NCBI GenBank assembly: GCA_905221605.1
Contig: CAJNDS010002558.1
Location: 139,001-203,000 of the forward strand
Source: Symbiodinium natans
Lineage: Eukaryota > Sar > Dinophyceae > Suessiales > Symbiodiniaceae
Length of the DNA: 64,000 bases
Direction of reading: 5' to 3'
The notes under the pieces were generated by a model, which was not told the DNA's origin, did no database searches, and saw only the letters and a list, made by a program, of their open reading frames with translations. Below are positions 44,397 through 55,621 of the stretch, in pieces. The position numbers were made by a program, and so were the translations under genes. How positions within the stretch are numbered: position 1 is the first letter of the stretch; every line of letters starts with the position of its first letter.

Positions 44397-44499
44397 TGAG
44401 GGTGTAGCTAGCTGCGCCGCACCAACAGGGTTTAGGGTTTAGGGTTTAGAGTTTCGGGTTTAGGGTATAGGGTTTGGGGTGTAGGGTTTAGGGTCTAGG

Positions 44500-44990
44500 G
44501 GACAACCCTAAACCCTGAACCCTAAACCTCAGGCCAAAGCAAAACAGAAGGTGAGAGCAACCGAAAATCGCTCAGCACGTTCCCTCAAAACCTCGGACAC
44601 AAACCTTCCGTCAACAACAGCTTGGAGCACTTTCGGTCGGCACTTTCGGTCAAAAACGTCGGTGAAAACCCAGCACCCAAAGTCTATACACCTTCTCTAA
44701 ACCCTCAGGCCAAAAGCAGAACAGAAGGTGTATTGGGGTAAATCTGCTTCGCAGTTGTCTGCCAACTCTTCCACAAGCTTGCAGCCAAGGCTCTACTCCA
44801 ACTGTGTCTTTCCCAAGAGAGTTTCACAGCAGAAGCAACTTCTCATGGCCTTTGCCCCAAACAAAGCCCGAAAGATAAGCACACCGGCAAGCAACAAGCA
44901 GCTTAGAGCAAAATCAAGCAGCTCAGAGCGAAAGAACAAAAACTTTCGGTCAGAACTCTCACTGCGGAGCCCAACCTATGAACCCTAAAC
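44500..44990 (+). other. Unique segment with an 86-codon open frame and an internal duplication
   Basis: AGGCCAAARCARAACAGAAGG occurs at about 44530 and 44707, and CACTTTCGGTC recurs nearby. The frame 44728-44988 reads KSASQLSANSSTSLQPRLYS with serine/lysine-rich continuation and ends in repeat DNA. Possibly low-complexity coding. Not assigned. Confidence 0.25.
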
Positions 44991-45131
44991 CCTAAACCCT
45001 AAACCCTAAAAACTCTGAACCCTGAACCCTAAGGAATGAAAAGGGTGCCCTTCTCGATGTAAAGGGGCTTGAAATGGAACCTGAAGCCCTGAAACGAGGG
45101 AAAAAGTGTGGCGAGCTTGAGCTGAAGCGTT

Positions 45132-45231
45132 CGTTTAGGGTTTAGGGTTTAGGGTTCAGGGTTCAGGGTTTAGGGTTCAGGGTTCAGGGTTCAGGGTTTA
45201 GGGTTCAGGGTTCAGGGTTTAGGGTTTAGGC
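45132..45231 (+). repeat. Array mixing TTTAGGG and TTCAGGG
   Basis: About 14 units in which GGGTTCA is as common as GGGTTTA, in small homogeneous runs. Confidence 0.93.
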
Positions 45232-45237
45232 CACTTC

Positions 45238-45345
45238 ATCTCAGGACCCTCGGTGGGCTTCTTGCGGGCGCGGGCCCTGCCGGGATACTCGGCGGCACCC
45301 TCTAGGACACCGGGCGAGGAGGCGGGGGGCATGGTTGTCTTAAGA
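45238..45345 (-). CDS. Exon-like island
   Basis: The minus strand, with an ATG, reads MPPASSPGVLEGAAEYPGRA followed by RARKKPTEGPEMKW. Repeats lie on both sides. No domain recognised. Confidence 0.4.
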
Positions 45346-45484
45346 TCGTACGACCGGGGGGGGGGGGGGCAGTGAACCCTAAACTAATCAACCCCACTAA
45401 ACCCCACTAAACCCCACTAAACCCCACTAAACCCCAATAAACCCCAATAAACCCCAAACCCTAAACCCTAAACCCTAAACCCTG

Positions 45485-45567
45485 CCACGCCTGGTCCGGC
45501 TGCCGCGCGTGCTGCGGGGCAAGGTGGCCAAGGATCTCCTCAGCCATGCTCTCGGCCTGGTACAGGG
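45485..45567 (+). CDS. Exon-like island with an S4-helix-like basic pattern
   Basis: The plus strand reads LPRLVRLPRVLRGKVAKDLL followed by SHALGLVQ. Arginine every third or fourth residue among leucine and valine recalls the voltage-sensor S4 helix of ion channels, but the piece is too short to assign. Confidence 0.35.
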
Positions 45568-46127
45568 CTTGGGGCTTTTAGGGTTTAGGGTTTAAGGTTT
45601 AGGGTTTAGGGTAGGGTTAGGTTTAGGGTTTAGGGTTTAAGGTTTATAGGGTTTAGGGTTTAAGGGCTTTGGGGGGGTTTAGGGTTTAGAGGTTTGGGGT
45701 TTAGGATTTTACGGATTTTGGTGGCTTTGGGAGGTCCAGGCTTTGGTGTTTTGGGGCTTTTGGGGTTGCAGGGCTTCGGGGGCTTCGTAGCTTTCTGTTT
45801 CTAGGGATTAAGCAGACTCCAGGTGTGCAAGAGAAGCCCACTTGGCGGACTGATGTGGGCTTAGGGCTTATAAGGGTTTAGGGGTTAGGGGTCCCCGAAA
45901 AGCCCCCAAACCCGAAACCCCGAATCCTAGACCCTAAACCCTAAACCCTAAACTCCAAACCACGATGACTCTTTTGGGTGGCTCTATCAAGCGGCGGGTT
46001 GATCGGGGTTGCACTTTCTCGGTTGGACCAACTTAGGCGGCCTAGGGCACAGCGGGCGTGCAGCAGGGGTTAGGGGTCAGAGTTCTTCAACCCTAAGCCC
46101 TAAAACCTAAACCCGAAAGGGTAGGGT

Positions 46128-46197
46128 TTAGGGTTTAGGGTTTAGGGTTTAGGGTTTAGGGTTTAGGGTTTAGGGTTTAGGGTTTAGGGTTTAGGTT
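46128..46197 (+). repeat. (TTTAGGG)n array
   Basis: About ten perfect units. Confidence 0.95.
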
Positions 46198-46639
46198 TCG
46201 GGATTCCCTACATCAACCCGAGCCCCAAGAACCTTAAATCCCTGCCCGGCCCTTGAAGCCTGAAGCCTGTCATAACGAACCCTGAGCCTGCAACCCCCTT
46301 ACCTACCATCTGCCTGAGAACCCCCAAGGAATACGGTTAAAGGTTTAGGGTTTCGGGTTTAGGGTTTTGGGGGAATGAAGGACAATCGTCCCTCTATTGC
46401 CCGTCTAAGGAAGAATGGGTTCAGGGTTTAAGTAGGGTTTAGGGCTTTGGGGATATTACTTGTGGTGTGGCTGGCCAGTGCTTTTGTTCATCGAATGACT
46501 CCAACTTCCGATCACGATAGCGCCGGTTCCTCCATGGGTGGGCTCCGTAGTTTAGGTTTAGGGTTTAGGAAGAATTTTAACCCTAAGCCCTGAACCCAAA
46601 AATTTACTGAATTTGCAGAAGCAGCTTGAAGCTATCATC

Positions 46640-46860
46640 GGGCCCAGTACCCCTAAACACTAAACCCTACCCCTAACCCCTAAACCCTAACCCCTAAATC
46701 CTAAACCCTAAACCCTAAACCCAGACCCTAAACCCTAAACCCTAAACCCTACACCCTAACCCCTAAACCCTAACCTAAATCCTAAACCCTAAACCCTAAA
46801 CCCAAACCCTAACCCCTAACCCCTAACCCCCAAAACCTAAACCCTAAACCCTAAACCCCA
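46640..46860 (-). repeat. Irregular CCCTAAA / CCCTAACC array
   Basis: About 28 units with many one-base variants, including CCCTAACC (eight bases). Confidence 0.9.
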
Positions 46861-46864
46861 CATT

Positions 46865-46960
46865 GTCCCTGGAGTTTATGACCGCCTTGGGGCTTGCCTG
46901 GCCCTCCAGGCTCGCCATGGCGCCTCGCGGACAAAGCTGCTGGCCAACACTTGGGAGTGG
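46865..46960 (+). CDS. Exon-like island
   Basis: The plus strand reads IVPGVYDRLGACLALQARHG followed by ASRTKLLANTWEW, sandwiched between a CCCTAAA array and a TTTGGGG/TTTAGGG array. Confidence 0.4.
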
Positions 46961-47940
46961 GGTTTGGGGTTTGGGGTTTAGGGTTTAGGGTTTAGGGTTT
47001 AGGGTTTAGGGTTTAGGGATTAAGGTTTAGGGTCTAACCTGTAGGGTTTAGGATTTAGGCTATAGGTTTAGGATCCAGGGTTTAGCGTTTAGGATCCAGG
47101 GTTTAGGATTTAGGGGTCAGCGTTTAAGAATTAGGGTTTCGGTTTAACCCTAAAACCGGGGCGAAAAGTTGCTGAAGCAAACCACCTCCATGACACAGCG
47201 GCCAAGCTGAATGATGCTGCAGGGTGGGTGTAGGGAGTAGGGTTTAGGGGTGACCCTAAACCCTAAACCCGAAACCCTACACCCTACACCCTACACCCTA
47301 AACCCTTTACAGGGTGCACACAGGTTTAGGCAATTGGAGGGCTTTAGGGGCGCCTCTGTGAATCTGGGCACCTGGTGCAAAATTCACCAAAGCCGCAAAA
47401 CGCTAAAGCCCCAAAATCGAAAACCCTAAATACAACAACACTCAACCTTGTTAAGCCCCTGAACCCTGATACGCTAAAGCCTCCTAAGCCCCCAAACCCT
47501 CAAACCCCAGTCCCTCAAACTCTGAAACCCGCAAGCTTACACCCTTATCCCTAAACCCTAAACCCTAAACCCTAAACCCTAAACCCTCAACCCTCAACCC
47601 TCAACCCTAAACCCTAAACCCTACCGACCCTAAAAACCTAAACCCCTCGGGACTTAGGAGTTCTGGCCTGCCACGCTGGGGGACGCCGGCGCGGGTGGCG
47701 AGTCGACCCTGGCGGGTAACGAACCCTCAGGAGCCCGGTGGTGTTTGGGTTTGGGGTTTAGGGTTTGGGGTTTAGGGTTTAGGGTTCAGGGTTTAGGGTT
47801 TAGGGTCCTCACCAGGAGCACGTCATGGAAGCAAGCATGGTCGGGTGAGATTACTTAGGGCTTTCTTGGCTTTTAGGTTTGTGTTTAGGGTGTAGGTTTC
47901 AGGGTTTAGAGCCCCAAGGCCTTATTAGACCCTAAACCCT
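46961..47940. other. Degenerate telomere-like spacer
   Basis: Short TTTAGGG and CCCTAAA runs (for example 46975-47035 and 47555-47640) alternate with unique pieces. A GC-rich patch at about 47655-47735 may be a short exon, but no frame is convincing. Confidence 0.35.
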
Positions 47941-47949
47941 AAACCCTAA

Positions 47950-48016
47950 ACCCTTCAAGGAGGCCGGCCTCTGCTCTTCGAGCACCGGCTGGGCGAGCTG
48001 CTGCGCCAGCTTCTCG
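47950..48016 (-). CDS. Exon-like island
   Basis: After GGATTCAGTTCGAG the minus strand reads KLAQQLAQPVLEEQRPASLK and then runs into CCCTAAA-type repeat. The piece is helix-like and short. Confidence 0.35.
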
Positions 48017-48168
48017 AACTGAATCCTTTCTGGGCTTTTTAGGGTTTAGGATTCAGGGTTTAGGGTTTAGGGTTAGGACGTCGACTGTAGGGTTAGGGCT
48101 TCGAGTCTAAGGTTTAGGGCGAGGACTTCGGCTTTAGGATTAGGACTTCGAGTCGAGGGTTTAGGTTT

Positions 48169-48361
48169 AGAGTTAGGGTTTAGGGTTTAGGGTTTAGGGT
48201 TTAGGGTTTAGGGTTTAGGGTTTAGGGTTTAGGGTTTAGGGTTTAGGGTTTAGGGTTTAGGGTTTAGGGTTTAGGGTTTAGGGTTTAGGGTTTAGGGTTT
48301 AGGTGTAGGGTTTAGGGTTTAGGGTTTAGGGTTTAGGGTTTAGGGTTTAGGGTTTAGGGTT
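48169..48361 (+). repeat. (TTTAGGG)n array
   Basis: About 27 units. It is preceded by a degenerate block in which GGACTTCGAG-type motifs recur with TTAGGG (48070-48168). Confidence 0.97.
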
Positions 48362-48423
48362 AGGACTTCGAGTATCGGGTTTAGGTTTTGGGGTCTAGGA
48401 CTTTGGGTGTAAATGGGATTGAT

Positions 48424-48451
48424 TTGGGGGGGGGGGGGGGGGGGGGGGGGT
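48424..48451 (+). repeat. G homopolymer, about 28 bases
   Basis: One of the longest G runs in the window, placed between telomere-like arrays. Its exact length is likely uncertain in any read set. Confidence 0.9.
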
Positions 48452-48532
48452 AAGGTTTAGGGCTTGCGGCTTAGGTTTCAGCGTTTGTTGGGGGGTTCAG
48501 GGCTTAGGGTGGTTGCCCTGGATTCCTAAATC

Positions 48533-48630
48533 CTAAACCCTAAACCCTAAACCCTAAACCCTAAACCCTAAACCCTAAACCCTAAACCCTAAACCCTAAA
48601 CCCTAAACCCTAAACCCTAAACCCTAAACC
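48533..48630 (-). repeat. (CCCTAAA)n array
   Basis: About 14 perfect units, inverted relative to the array at 48169. Confidence 0.97.
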
Positions 48631-49800
48631 CCAACCTGAGAAGAGAAGCAGTGCTGTCAAGGAGCGGCTGATGGGAAAGGCTGAGGGTTATCTCCTCAGG
48701 GCACGCAAACCAGCCAGCATACACGCAAGGGTTTAGGGTTTAGGGTTTAGGGTTTAGGGTTTAGGGTTTAGGGCACTTCTGCAAGGCTTGGGATGAATTG
48801 GGGCTGCTTGTTCCTTTCGGGTTTAGGGTTTAGAGTTTAGGTTTTAGCGTCCTGAACCCCCCCCCCCCCCTCCCCGCCCCAGGCCGGGGTTAGATAGCCC
48901 AACAACCCCGGTTTAGGGTTTAGGGTTCAGGGTTCAGGGTTTAGGGTTTAGGACACCCACCAGGCGGCAAGATCTCATGCCGGCCCCCCTTTGCTCCCTT
49001 GCAAAGGGGGGTTGGGTAGATAACCCTCAGCCCTTGAAAGTTGTAATTTGGGTGGGCGGGTGGGACTTCAGCTAATAAGCCGATGCCCAACCAAAGAATA
49101 ACACCAAACCCCGACAAGGTTTTGGGGTACCTTCAGAAATACACTTGAGCCCGAATTAAACCCGAAACCCTAAACCCAAAACCCCAAAACGCTTCAACCC
49201 CTCAACCCCAAAGCGCTGAGAGCATCAGACTCCCCGCAAACACGCCGCCCCCCCCCACCCCCCCCCCCCCCCCCCCCTCCCCCCCCCCCCCCCCCCCCCC
49301 CAAAAAAAAGAGCCGATTCCCCGCACACATCCCCAGAGCAGCCAAATCCTGAGCTTCGGCTGCCCCCACGCGCTTTAGGCTTTAGGGATCCGGGTTCAGG
49401 GTTTAGGGTTTGAGGGTTGAGGGTTTAGGGTTGAGGGTTAGCCTCAACAAAAACTTAAGCTCAGGGGCTTGGAATCCGTCCTTAAGTTTTGGAACTCTTT
49501 GTGGGGGGGGGGGGGGGGACTGCAGGGTTTAGGAAGTTTAGGGCACGGGGTTTAAGGTTAAGGGGTTTCGGGTTTGGGGGAAGTAGGTTTCGGGACCCTT
49601 CCAGCTTCTATGCCTAAACCCTAAACCCTAAACTCTAAACCCTAAACGCGTTTAAAGCAGGCCGGACATCACCGGGTGCAGGCCATCCTTCCTATTCCAC
49701 AAACGTCCGGAACGCCAAACCCGAGGGTTTAGGGTTTAGGGTTCAGGGTTCAGGGTTTGGGGTTTAGGGTTCAGGGTTTAGGGGTTTAGGGTAACCCTAA
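48631..49800. other. Repeat-rich spacer with long C and G runs
   Basis: Short telomere-like runs (48729-48770, 48910-48955, 49720-49790), C runs at 48857-48870 and 49247-49301, and a G run at 49502-49518. No exon identified. Confidence 0.4.
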
Positions 49801-49805
49801 ACCCT

Positions 49806-49948
49806 ACTTGGAGGTTCGTGGTACTTCTGAACCAAGTATAACTGTACTTATAACTGTACTTCTAACCATCTTCGGGGACTTTCGGGGCTTATAACTGGGT
49901 TCTAAGTACAAATGACAGTTGGCTAGTAAGTACCTTGAACCTCCAAGT
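49806..49948. mobile_element. Inverted-repeat element, family ACTTGGAGGTTC
   Basis: ACTTGGAGGTTCGTGGTACT is mirrored at the right by AGTACCTTGAACCTCCAAGT (19 of 21 terminal bases match), 143 bp in all. The interior repeats TATAACTGTACTT. Confidence 0.75.
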
Positions 49949-49965
49949 CAACCCTTAAGCCTATA

Positions 49966-50072
49966 GACCCTAAACCTAAACCCTAAACCCTAAACCCTAA
50001 ACCCTAAACCCTAAACCCTAAACCCTAAACCCTAAACCCTAAACCCTAAACCCTAAACCCCTAAACCCCTAG
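49966..50072 (-). repeat. (CCCTAAA)n array
   Basis: About 15 units. Confidence 0.97.
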
Positions 50073-51205
50073 CCCTAAAACCTTAAAGCTTGGGTTCAAG
50101 GGGCTAGGGCTGCTTGGCAATTTTCTCGGCCGCGGCCCAACAAAGAGGCAAGCGCAGCGGCCAAAGCACCTGCAGGGTTTAGGGTTTAGGGTTTAGGGTT
50201 CAGGGTTCAGGGTTTAGGGGCTTGGCGGTTTGAGGTCGTGTCAGGCAAGGGGTTCGAGAGGCCCCGAATTAAAAGGTTGTCGCGTTTGCTTCTTCCTCAG
50301 CGCAGCCTTCAACCTGAACCCTACAGCAAACGCCCGAAGTTCAAACACTAAAGCGAACCCAAGCCTAAACCTGGCCCTCCAAGGGTTTAAGGCTTAGGGC
50401 TTCAGGTTGGGTTGAGGTTCTAGAAGGCGTATATGAGGTGGTGCATGGGAACTCCCGACAACCAACAAAGGGCTGCTTGATCCCGTCGGTAACAGGACAG
50501 TAAGGTACACAGCCGGGGGGGCCGTAGCCGGAGCGCGTCGCCCATAGCACAGCAATCGCGTCCGCATAAAGGCTGCAACCCGAAACCCTAAAACCTAAAC
50601 CCTGAACCCTGAACCCTGAACCCTAAACCCTAAACCCTAAACCCTAAAAGCTGCGCTGTGGAGCGAGACTGCATGTTGGGATCGAGGACGCTCGTGTTCT
50701 TCCCCTGAACCTGAGTCCACGGTGTGGCTCTCTGCGCCCTTCCCTGCAAACAAGTCTGGCCTGGCGGCCAGGCCGCAGAAGACAGTTTTAGGGGTAGAGC
50801 TGCTCCTTGACTAGTGTGGCGTGGCAGGACCTCCTGTAGACAGAAATAGGCCCTAAACCCGAAACCCGAAACCGTAAACCCTAAACCCTAAACCCTAAAC
50901 CCTGGAGGAAAACACTCGCAGTCGGCTCGCCATCCGCTAGTTCTTCCCCTCAAGGTGTGACTCTGTGCGGAAGCATGAGAGTACTCCTTCCACCGAGCAC
51001 AGAGGTGGAAACCCTAAACCCTAAACCCTCAACCCTAAACCCTAAACCCTAAACCCTAAACCCTAAACCCTAAACCCTAAACCCTACTGCTTACCTCCAG
51101 CTTGTGCAGACTTTGCTGTCGCAAGGATGCCCGAGAACTGGGACCCGGCAGTTCGCAGAATCCCTAGAACCCCGACCCAACATACCCTAAACCCAACGTA
51201 CCCTA
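50073..51205. other. Spacer with short CCCTAAA arrays
   Basis: CCCTAAA runs at 50600-50650, 50850-50905 and 51010-51085 alternate with unique DNA of 100-250 bp. No convincing exon. A 61-codon minus-strand frame at 50365-50550 is unsupported. Confidence 0.35.
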
Positions 51206-51210
51206 ACCCT

Positions 51211-51336
51211 ATACAGGGTGGGGCCCCCTAGTTATAAGTAGAGTTATAAGGTCCCTAAATTGGGTTACAAGGACCCTAAGTTAGGTTATAAGTCCCTTAA
51301 CTACAGTTAGTATAGTAAGGGGGCCCCACCCTGTAT
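51211..51336. mobile_element. Inverted-repeat element, family TACAGGGTGGGGCCCC (copy 1)
   Basis: The left end TACAGGGTGGGGCCCCCT pairs with AGGGGGCCCCACCCTGTA at the right. The element is 124 bp between the terminal TA bases. A second 124 bp copy in opposite orientation is at 59509-59632, with matching interior (TTATAAGTAGAGTTATAAGG and TTAACTACAGTTAGTATA). Confidence 0.85.
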
Positions 51337-51424
51337 ACCCAATATGCCCCCAAAACAGAAACCATAAATCCCAGCCCGTTGAACCCTAAACCCTAACTCG
51401 CTAAACCCCCCAAACCATGCAACC

Positions 51425-51790
51425 CTTGCCCCCCCCCCCCCCCCCCCCCCCGCCAAAAACCTTGAAACCCTCAACCCGAAGCCCACCGAAGCCCACAAAA
51501 CCCCCTAAAGCTTGAAACGTGCCCCTACTTTGGAGTAGACACTGGAAAAAACAAAGTATGAAACCATAAACCTGCAACCCCCCTAATTCCCCCCCCCCCC
51601 CCCCCCTAAACCTTGAAACCCTCAACCCGAAGCCCCCCTAAACCCCCCTACAGCTTGAAATGTGGCCCTACTTTGGAGACGACACTGGAAAAAGCAAGCA
51701 TATACTTTTAGGTATAAATAGCCCAGAACCAAAAAAAGGTATTAAAGTATAGTACTCCGAAATGCAGGTGCCGGAACAGCCCTAAACCCT
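51425..51790. repeat. Direct duplication with C homopolymers and an inverted-repeat element, family CTTTGGAGTA (copies 1 and 2)
   Basis: TAAACCTTGAAACCCTCAAC or its close match occurs after poly-C at about 51455 and 51605. Each copy is followed by GCTTGAAAYGTGSCCCTACT and TTGGAG. The second copy extends to 51775 through TATACTTTTAGGTATAAATA and AAAGTATAGTACTCC and matches the element at 61695-61827. Confidence 0.65.
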
Positions 51791-52349
51791 AAACCCTAGA
51801 CCCTAGACCCTAGACCCTAAACCCTAAACCCTAAACCCGAAACAGGACCTGGCTTCTCTTCGCCCACCCCGGCCGCCAAATACTCCTTCCGAGACTTTTT
51901 GGGGCCTTCGGGCCTTAAAACCGCTAAGCCTTGAACCCCACAAGGTTCTAGTGGCCCTAAACCCTAAACCCTAAACCCTACACCCTAAACCCTAAACCCT
52001 AAACCCCAAATCCTGAACCTTCTCCTAAACAAAACGGTTGTGGCTTCGGGGGGGAGGTCAGGGTCTTTGGGTCTGCGGGAGAGGCTGGCCTTCTGACAGT
52101 TAGGCTTTGCTTTGTTTGGGATCCTTTTAAAAAAGGATTTGGGATTTGAGGGTTAGGGTTTAGGGTTTAGGGTTTAGCGTTTAGGGTTTAGGGTTTAGGG
52201 TTCAGGGTCTAGGGTTTAGGGTTCAGTGTTTAGGGTTTCAAGAAGGATGTTCCTCTGTGTCTGTATCTTGAGCCCTACACGCCGAAAGCCTGCCATTGGG
52301 GAAGATGGCAAAAAAAATGAACTCCAAAGACCAGATCCCCCGAAACCCT

Positions 52350-52495
52350 AAACTTGCCCTAAACCCTAAACCCTAAACCCTAAACCCTAAACCCTAAACC
52401 CTACACCCTACACCCTAAACCCTAAACCCTAAACCCTAAACCCTAAACCCTAAACCCTAAACCCTAAACCCTAAACCCTAACCCTAAAACACAAA
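52350..52495 (-). repeat. (CCCTAAA)n array
   Basis: About 20 units with two CCCTACA variants. Confidence 0.97.
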
Positions 52496-52564
52496 CCCGG
52501 AACCGGAAATGATGGATTTTAGAGTCGAAGGTTTAGGCTCGCGCGAAAGCCTGCACAAGCCCTT

Positions 52565-52714
52565 CCTGGGACCCTCTTTACCTACAGCTTTATGGGTTAT
52601 GGCCGTCTAATTGAGGGTAGTTAGGGTTTAGGGTTTAGGGTTTAGGGTTTAGGGTTTAGGGTTTAGGGTTTAGGGTAGTTACCACGAAACTGTAGGTAAA
52701 TATAGAGTCCCAGG
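52565..52714. mobile_element. Inverted-repeat element carrying a telomere-like array
   Basis: CCTGGGACCCTCTTTACCTA and CAG at the left is mirrored by CTGTAGGTAAATATAGAGTC and CCAGG at the right (about 23-25 bp with a 2-base indel). Inside are GGGTAGTT, seven TTTAGGG units (52625-52673) and GGGTAGTTACC. Confidence 0.6.
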
Positions 52715-53165
52715 TATAAGCCTCAAACTAAGGCTTAAACGCTAGATCCTCAAAGCCAAGCCAGCTCGTTTTCCTCGCTCATGTCTCCGTCAACTTATAT
52801 TGCGAGTCTTCCTCCACGCAACTCAGCAAAAGGCACACCGAATGCTCATGGGCTTCCCGTACCCCCCTCTATCCTTCCTTCCCCCTAGGTTCCCCACCCT
52901 TAAATGACCTTAGTTAGGCTTATTATTAGCCCTAAGTAGCATGAATTCTGGGGGGAGCCTAGGGGGGGTAGTAGGGGAACCCATGCCATGCAAGTTTCAC
53001 GAAGTGGCCCTGAACACTTTCATGCCGCGCACGCCACATGGGTGGGGGCCTACGCCCGAGACCCTACAGACAGTAGATCCGAAACCCCTAAATCATAAAC
53101 CCTAAAATCTAAAATCCTGAACCCTGAACCCTCAACCCTAAACCCTAAACCCTAAATTGCACCCT
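52715..53165. other. Spacer with a weak inverted repeat
   Basis: CCCCCCTCTATCC at about 52863 loosely mirrors GGGGGGTAGTAGG at about 52965, perhaps a decayed element. No exon seen before 53170. Confidence 0.35.
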
Positions 53166-53169
53166 GGGC

Positions 53170-53268
53170 ACGCCGGACCAAAATCCAAAAAGGCGTTGCT
53201 GGAGCTCTCCAACGCCGTGTCTGGCGAGTGGAGGCTTCCACGCGATGGCCGAGTGCCCCTATATTCCC
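53170..53268 (+). CDS. Exon-like island
   Basis: The plus strand reads GPKSKKALLELSNAVSGEWR followed by LPRDGRV, with repeat DNA on both sides. No domain recognised. Confidence 0.35.
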
Positions 53269-53275
53269 GACAAGG

Positions 53276-53352
53276 CTTTAGGGTTTAGGGTTTAGGGCTT
53301 AGGGCTTAGGGCTTAGGGCTTAGGGCTTAGGGCTTAGGGCTTAGGGCTTAGG
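53276..53352 (+). repeat. Array homogenised for TTAGGGC
   Basis: Two TTTAGGG units followed by about nine TTAGGGC units. Confidence 0.95.
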
Positions 53353-53644
53353 ATCCCGAAACCCCGAACCCTAGCTTAGAACAACCTCCTCAAATGGCCA
53401 CTACACTCCTGTAATCCCGACAAGGGTTTATGGGTTGAGGGTCGAGGGTTTAGGGCTAGGGTTTAGCATGTCTGATCCACTTCCAAGCTTCCCGGCTTAG
53501 CTATATCGACCAAAACGCATCTTCTCACTCTAAACCCTAAACCCTAAACCCGAAACCCTAAACCCTAAACCCTAAACACCCTGAACAATAAACCCGAAAC
53601 CCTAAACCCCAAACCCCAAACCCTCTTTTCAGATAGTCTTGAAA

Positions 53645-54170
53645 CGCAATGGTCATTTTGTTGTGGGCAGATGGTCAAAACTCGCGCGGGCGATGGTCAA
53701 AACTTGTGGGCCATGGTCAAAACTCGTGGGCAATGGTCAATGGTTACAGGGACTCCGCCCCCCCCCCCCCCCCCCCTCCCCTGGCGAAATGGTCACGGGA
53801 ATGGTCCCCCCCCCCCCCCCCCCCCCGCCCCCTCCGAAGTGGTCATGGGAAATGGTCACCCCCCCCCCCCCCTTCCACGGTCACCTGCATTCCCCCCCCC
53901 CCCTCAAGGAAATGGTCACGGCAAACGGTGACATGCACTGGTGGCGTGGTCCGAGGGTGCGGTGGGGTGCAGGGGAAACGCTCCCTAACAAAGTGGTGGC
54001 GCTTCTTTGTTTTGAAGGGGAAACGCTCCGTAACAAAGTGGCTATATATACATATATATATATATGTACATATTCATATTCATATTTATAATTATTTCTT
54101 TCTTTATATATATGTATATATGTATATGTTTGAAGGGGAAACGCTCCGCCACAACGTGGCGCTTGCTTTA
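53645..54170 (+). repeat. AATGGTCA repeats with C runs, then GGGGAAACGCTCC repeats
   Basis: ATGGTCA recurs about ten times between 53650 and 53930, alternating with C runs of 10-20. GAAGGGGAAACGCTCC and ACAAAGTGG-like motifs then occur three times (about 53968, 54016, 54131), the last two separated by a TA-rich stretch. Proline-rich open frames across the C runs are artefacts. Confidence 0.8.
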
Positions 54171-54541
54171 AGTATGTTCGGATGTGGTGGGGGTTCTTTG
54201 GGTGGGTGGATGTTGGTCGAGAGAATGGCTGGGCTGGACTAGACGCTTCACGAGCAGAACTGCTGAACCCTAAACCCTAAACCCAAAATCAACTAAACCC
54301 TGAACCCTAAGCCCTAAACCCTAAACCCCTCCCGTCAACTACAGAGCTGCAAACCCTACGACCGGCATCAGGCATCGGCTCCAACACACACCGCCCTGGA
54401 GGCTTTCGGGTTCTAAGATGAACACGAATATTTATATACATATGAATATAAGTATAATTAATATGAATATTACTATCAATATTAATCTCCATATTTTTTG
54501 CTAATATTAATATTATAATAGGCTTTCTTTCCTTTTGTCAG

Positions 54542-54782
54542 GGGCGGGGCTGCTCGACCTTCCAAAAACACACGGAAGCCGGAACTTCGGCCTGCAGCAC
54601 CGATCTGGATATTTCGGGCGTTTGGCTCACGACTACTGCGGCTTGCACACGCGCCTCTCGCTCAAGTACAGACCGGAGGGTACTGCAGACTCGACATCAT
54701 CCGCAGAAGTTGCAGAAGCATCTACACGCGGGATTTCTGGTTGCAGTGACCTGCCCACGCTTGGACATGGTTCGTGGCTAAG
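54542..54782 (+). CDS. Well-bounded internal exon, 241 nt
   Basis: A T-rich acceptor TTCCTTTTGTCAG (ending 54541) and the donor AAG|GTAAGC (54783) bound an open frame reading GAGLLDLPKTHGSRNFGLQH, RSGYFGRLAHDYCGLHTRLS and LKYRPEGTADSTSSAEVAEA, ending in TLGHGSWLR. It is the best-bounded exon in the right half of the window. Repeats follow within 60 bp of the donor. Its partner exons are not found. Function unknown. Confidence 0.55.
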
Positions 54783-55535
54783 GTAAGCCCGTTACCCCGA
54801 AACCCTTGTCCGTGTAAACCCGAGACCCTAAACCCTTTAAACCCTAAACCCTGCACCCGAGTCACACATGTTGGACGCTGGGTGTCGGGGAGGGGATGCC
54901 CTGCAAGCCCTGAACCCCTTACAGCTTACTCCTTTCTGAAGCTCCCGTAGGACATTTACACAGGATTCTCTATTGGCGCATGTACCCACATCACCGTGTG
55001 GGGTTCTGTTTTCATAAACAACTTGGTTGCCATAACATGGCAGTAGACTGGATACTCATTTCGATGCAGGATACGGGCTTGTTCTCAATCAAGGTCCCCT
55101 AAACCCTAAACACTAACCCCACCCTACGCCCTACACTATTGATGGGTCTTTTTTTAGGGGGCTGGGGTGGCCAACACGAACTTGCTTCTCAGGGTTTAAG
55201 GTTTTGGGGTTAGGGTTTAGGGGTACCTTCTTGGGGTCCCTGTTCTAGGGGAATCCTACTATTTGGGGGCTCTTGAGGTCCCTTGTTTTCATAGGCCCCG
55301 TATAGGTGAGGCATGCTGCAGGCGTTCAACGAGGGAAGCTTGTTGAGCCTTGGGCGGATATCCCTAAACCCTAAACCCTCAACCCTCAACCCTAAACTGC
55401 TGATCCGGATATCGCCTCTGTTCTAAACAGCAGATCCTGACAGAAAAGACACCGAAGGTAAATCTGAGGGGCTTGGAACTTCATACTGCGTGCACAGTTC
55501 ACTCCAACCGACACATCGTGGATCGCTCTCGCGGA
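54783..55535. other. Spacer, no supported gene
   Basis: Unique DNA with short CCCTAAA runs (54820-54860, 55360-55400). Nothing else recognised. Confidence 0.35.
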
Positions 55536-55621
55536 ATGAACCCTAAAATGGGGGGGGCTATATGCTGTACTACGAGAATTCCTATTACGGTATATGAGCC
55601 ACAAACCCTTTTAGGGTTCAT
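55536..55621. mobile_element. Inverted-repeat element, family ATGAACCCTAAA (copy 2, uninterrupted)
   Basis: ATGAACCCTAAAA at the left mirrors TTTTAGGGTTCAT at the right, 86 bp. The interior CTATATGCTGTACTACGAGA and ATTCCTATTACGGTATATG matches copy 1 at 42019. Nearby CGTGGATCGCTCTYGCG occurs on both sides (about 55518 and 55643), a direct flanking repeat. Confidence 0.75.

Noticed and set aside
53639-54242. Proline-rich open frames
   Set aside because: They depend on poly-C runs of uncertain length and run through simple repeats.
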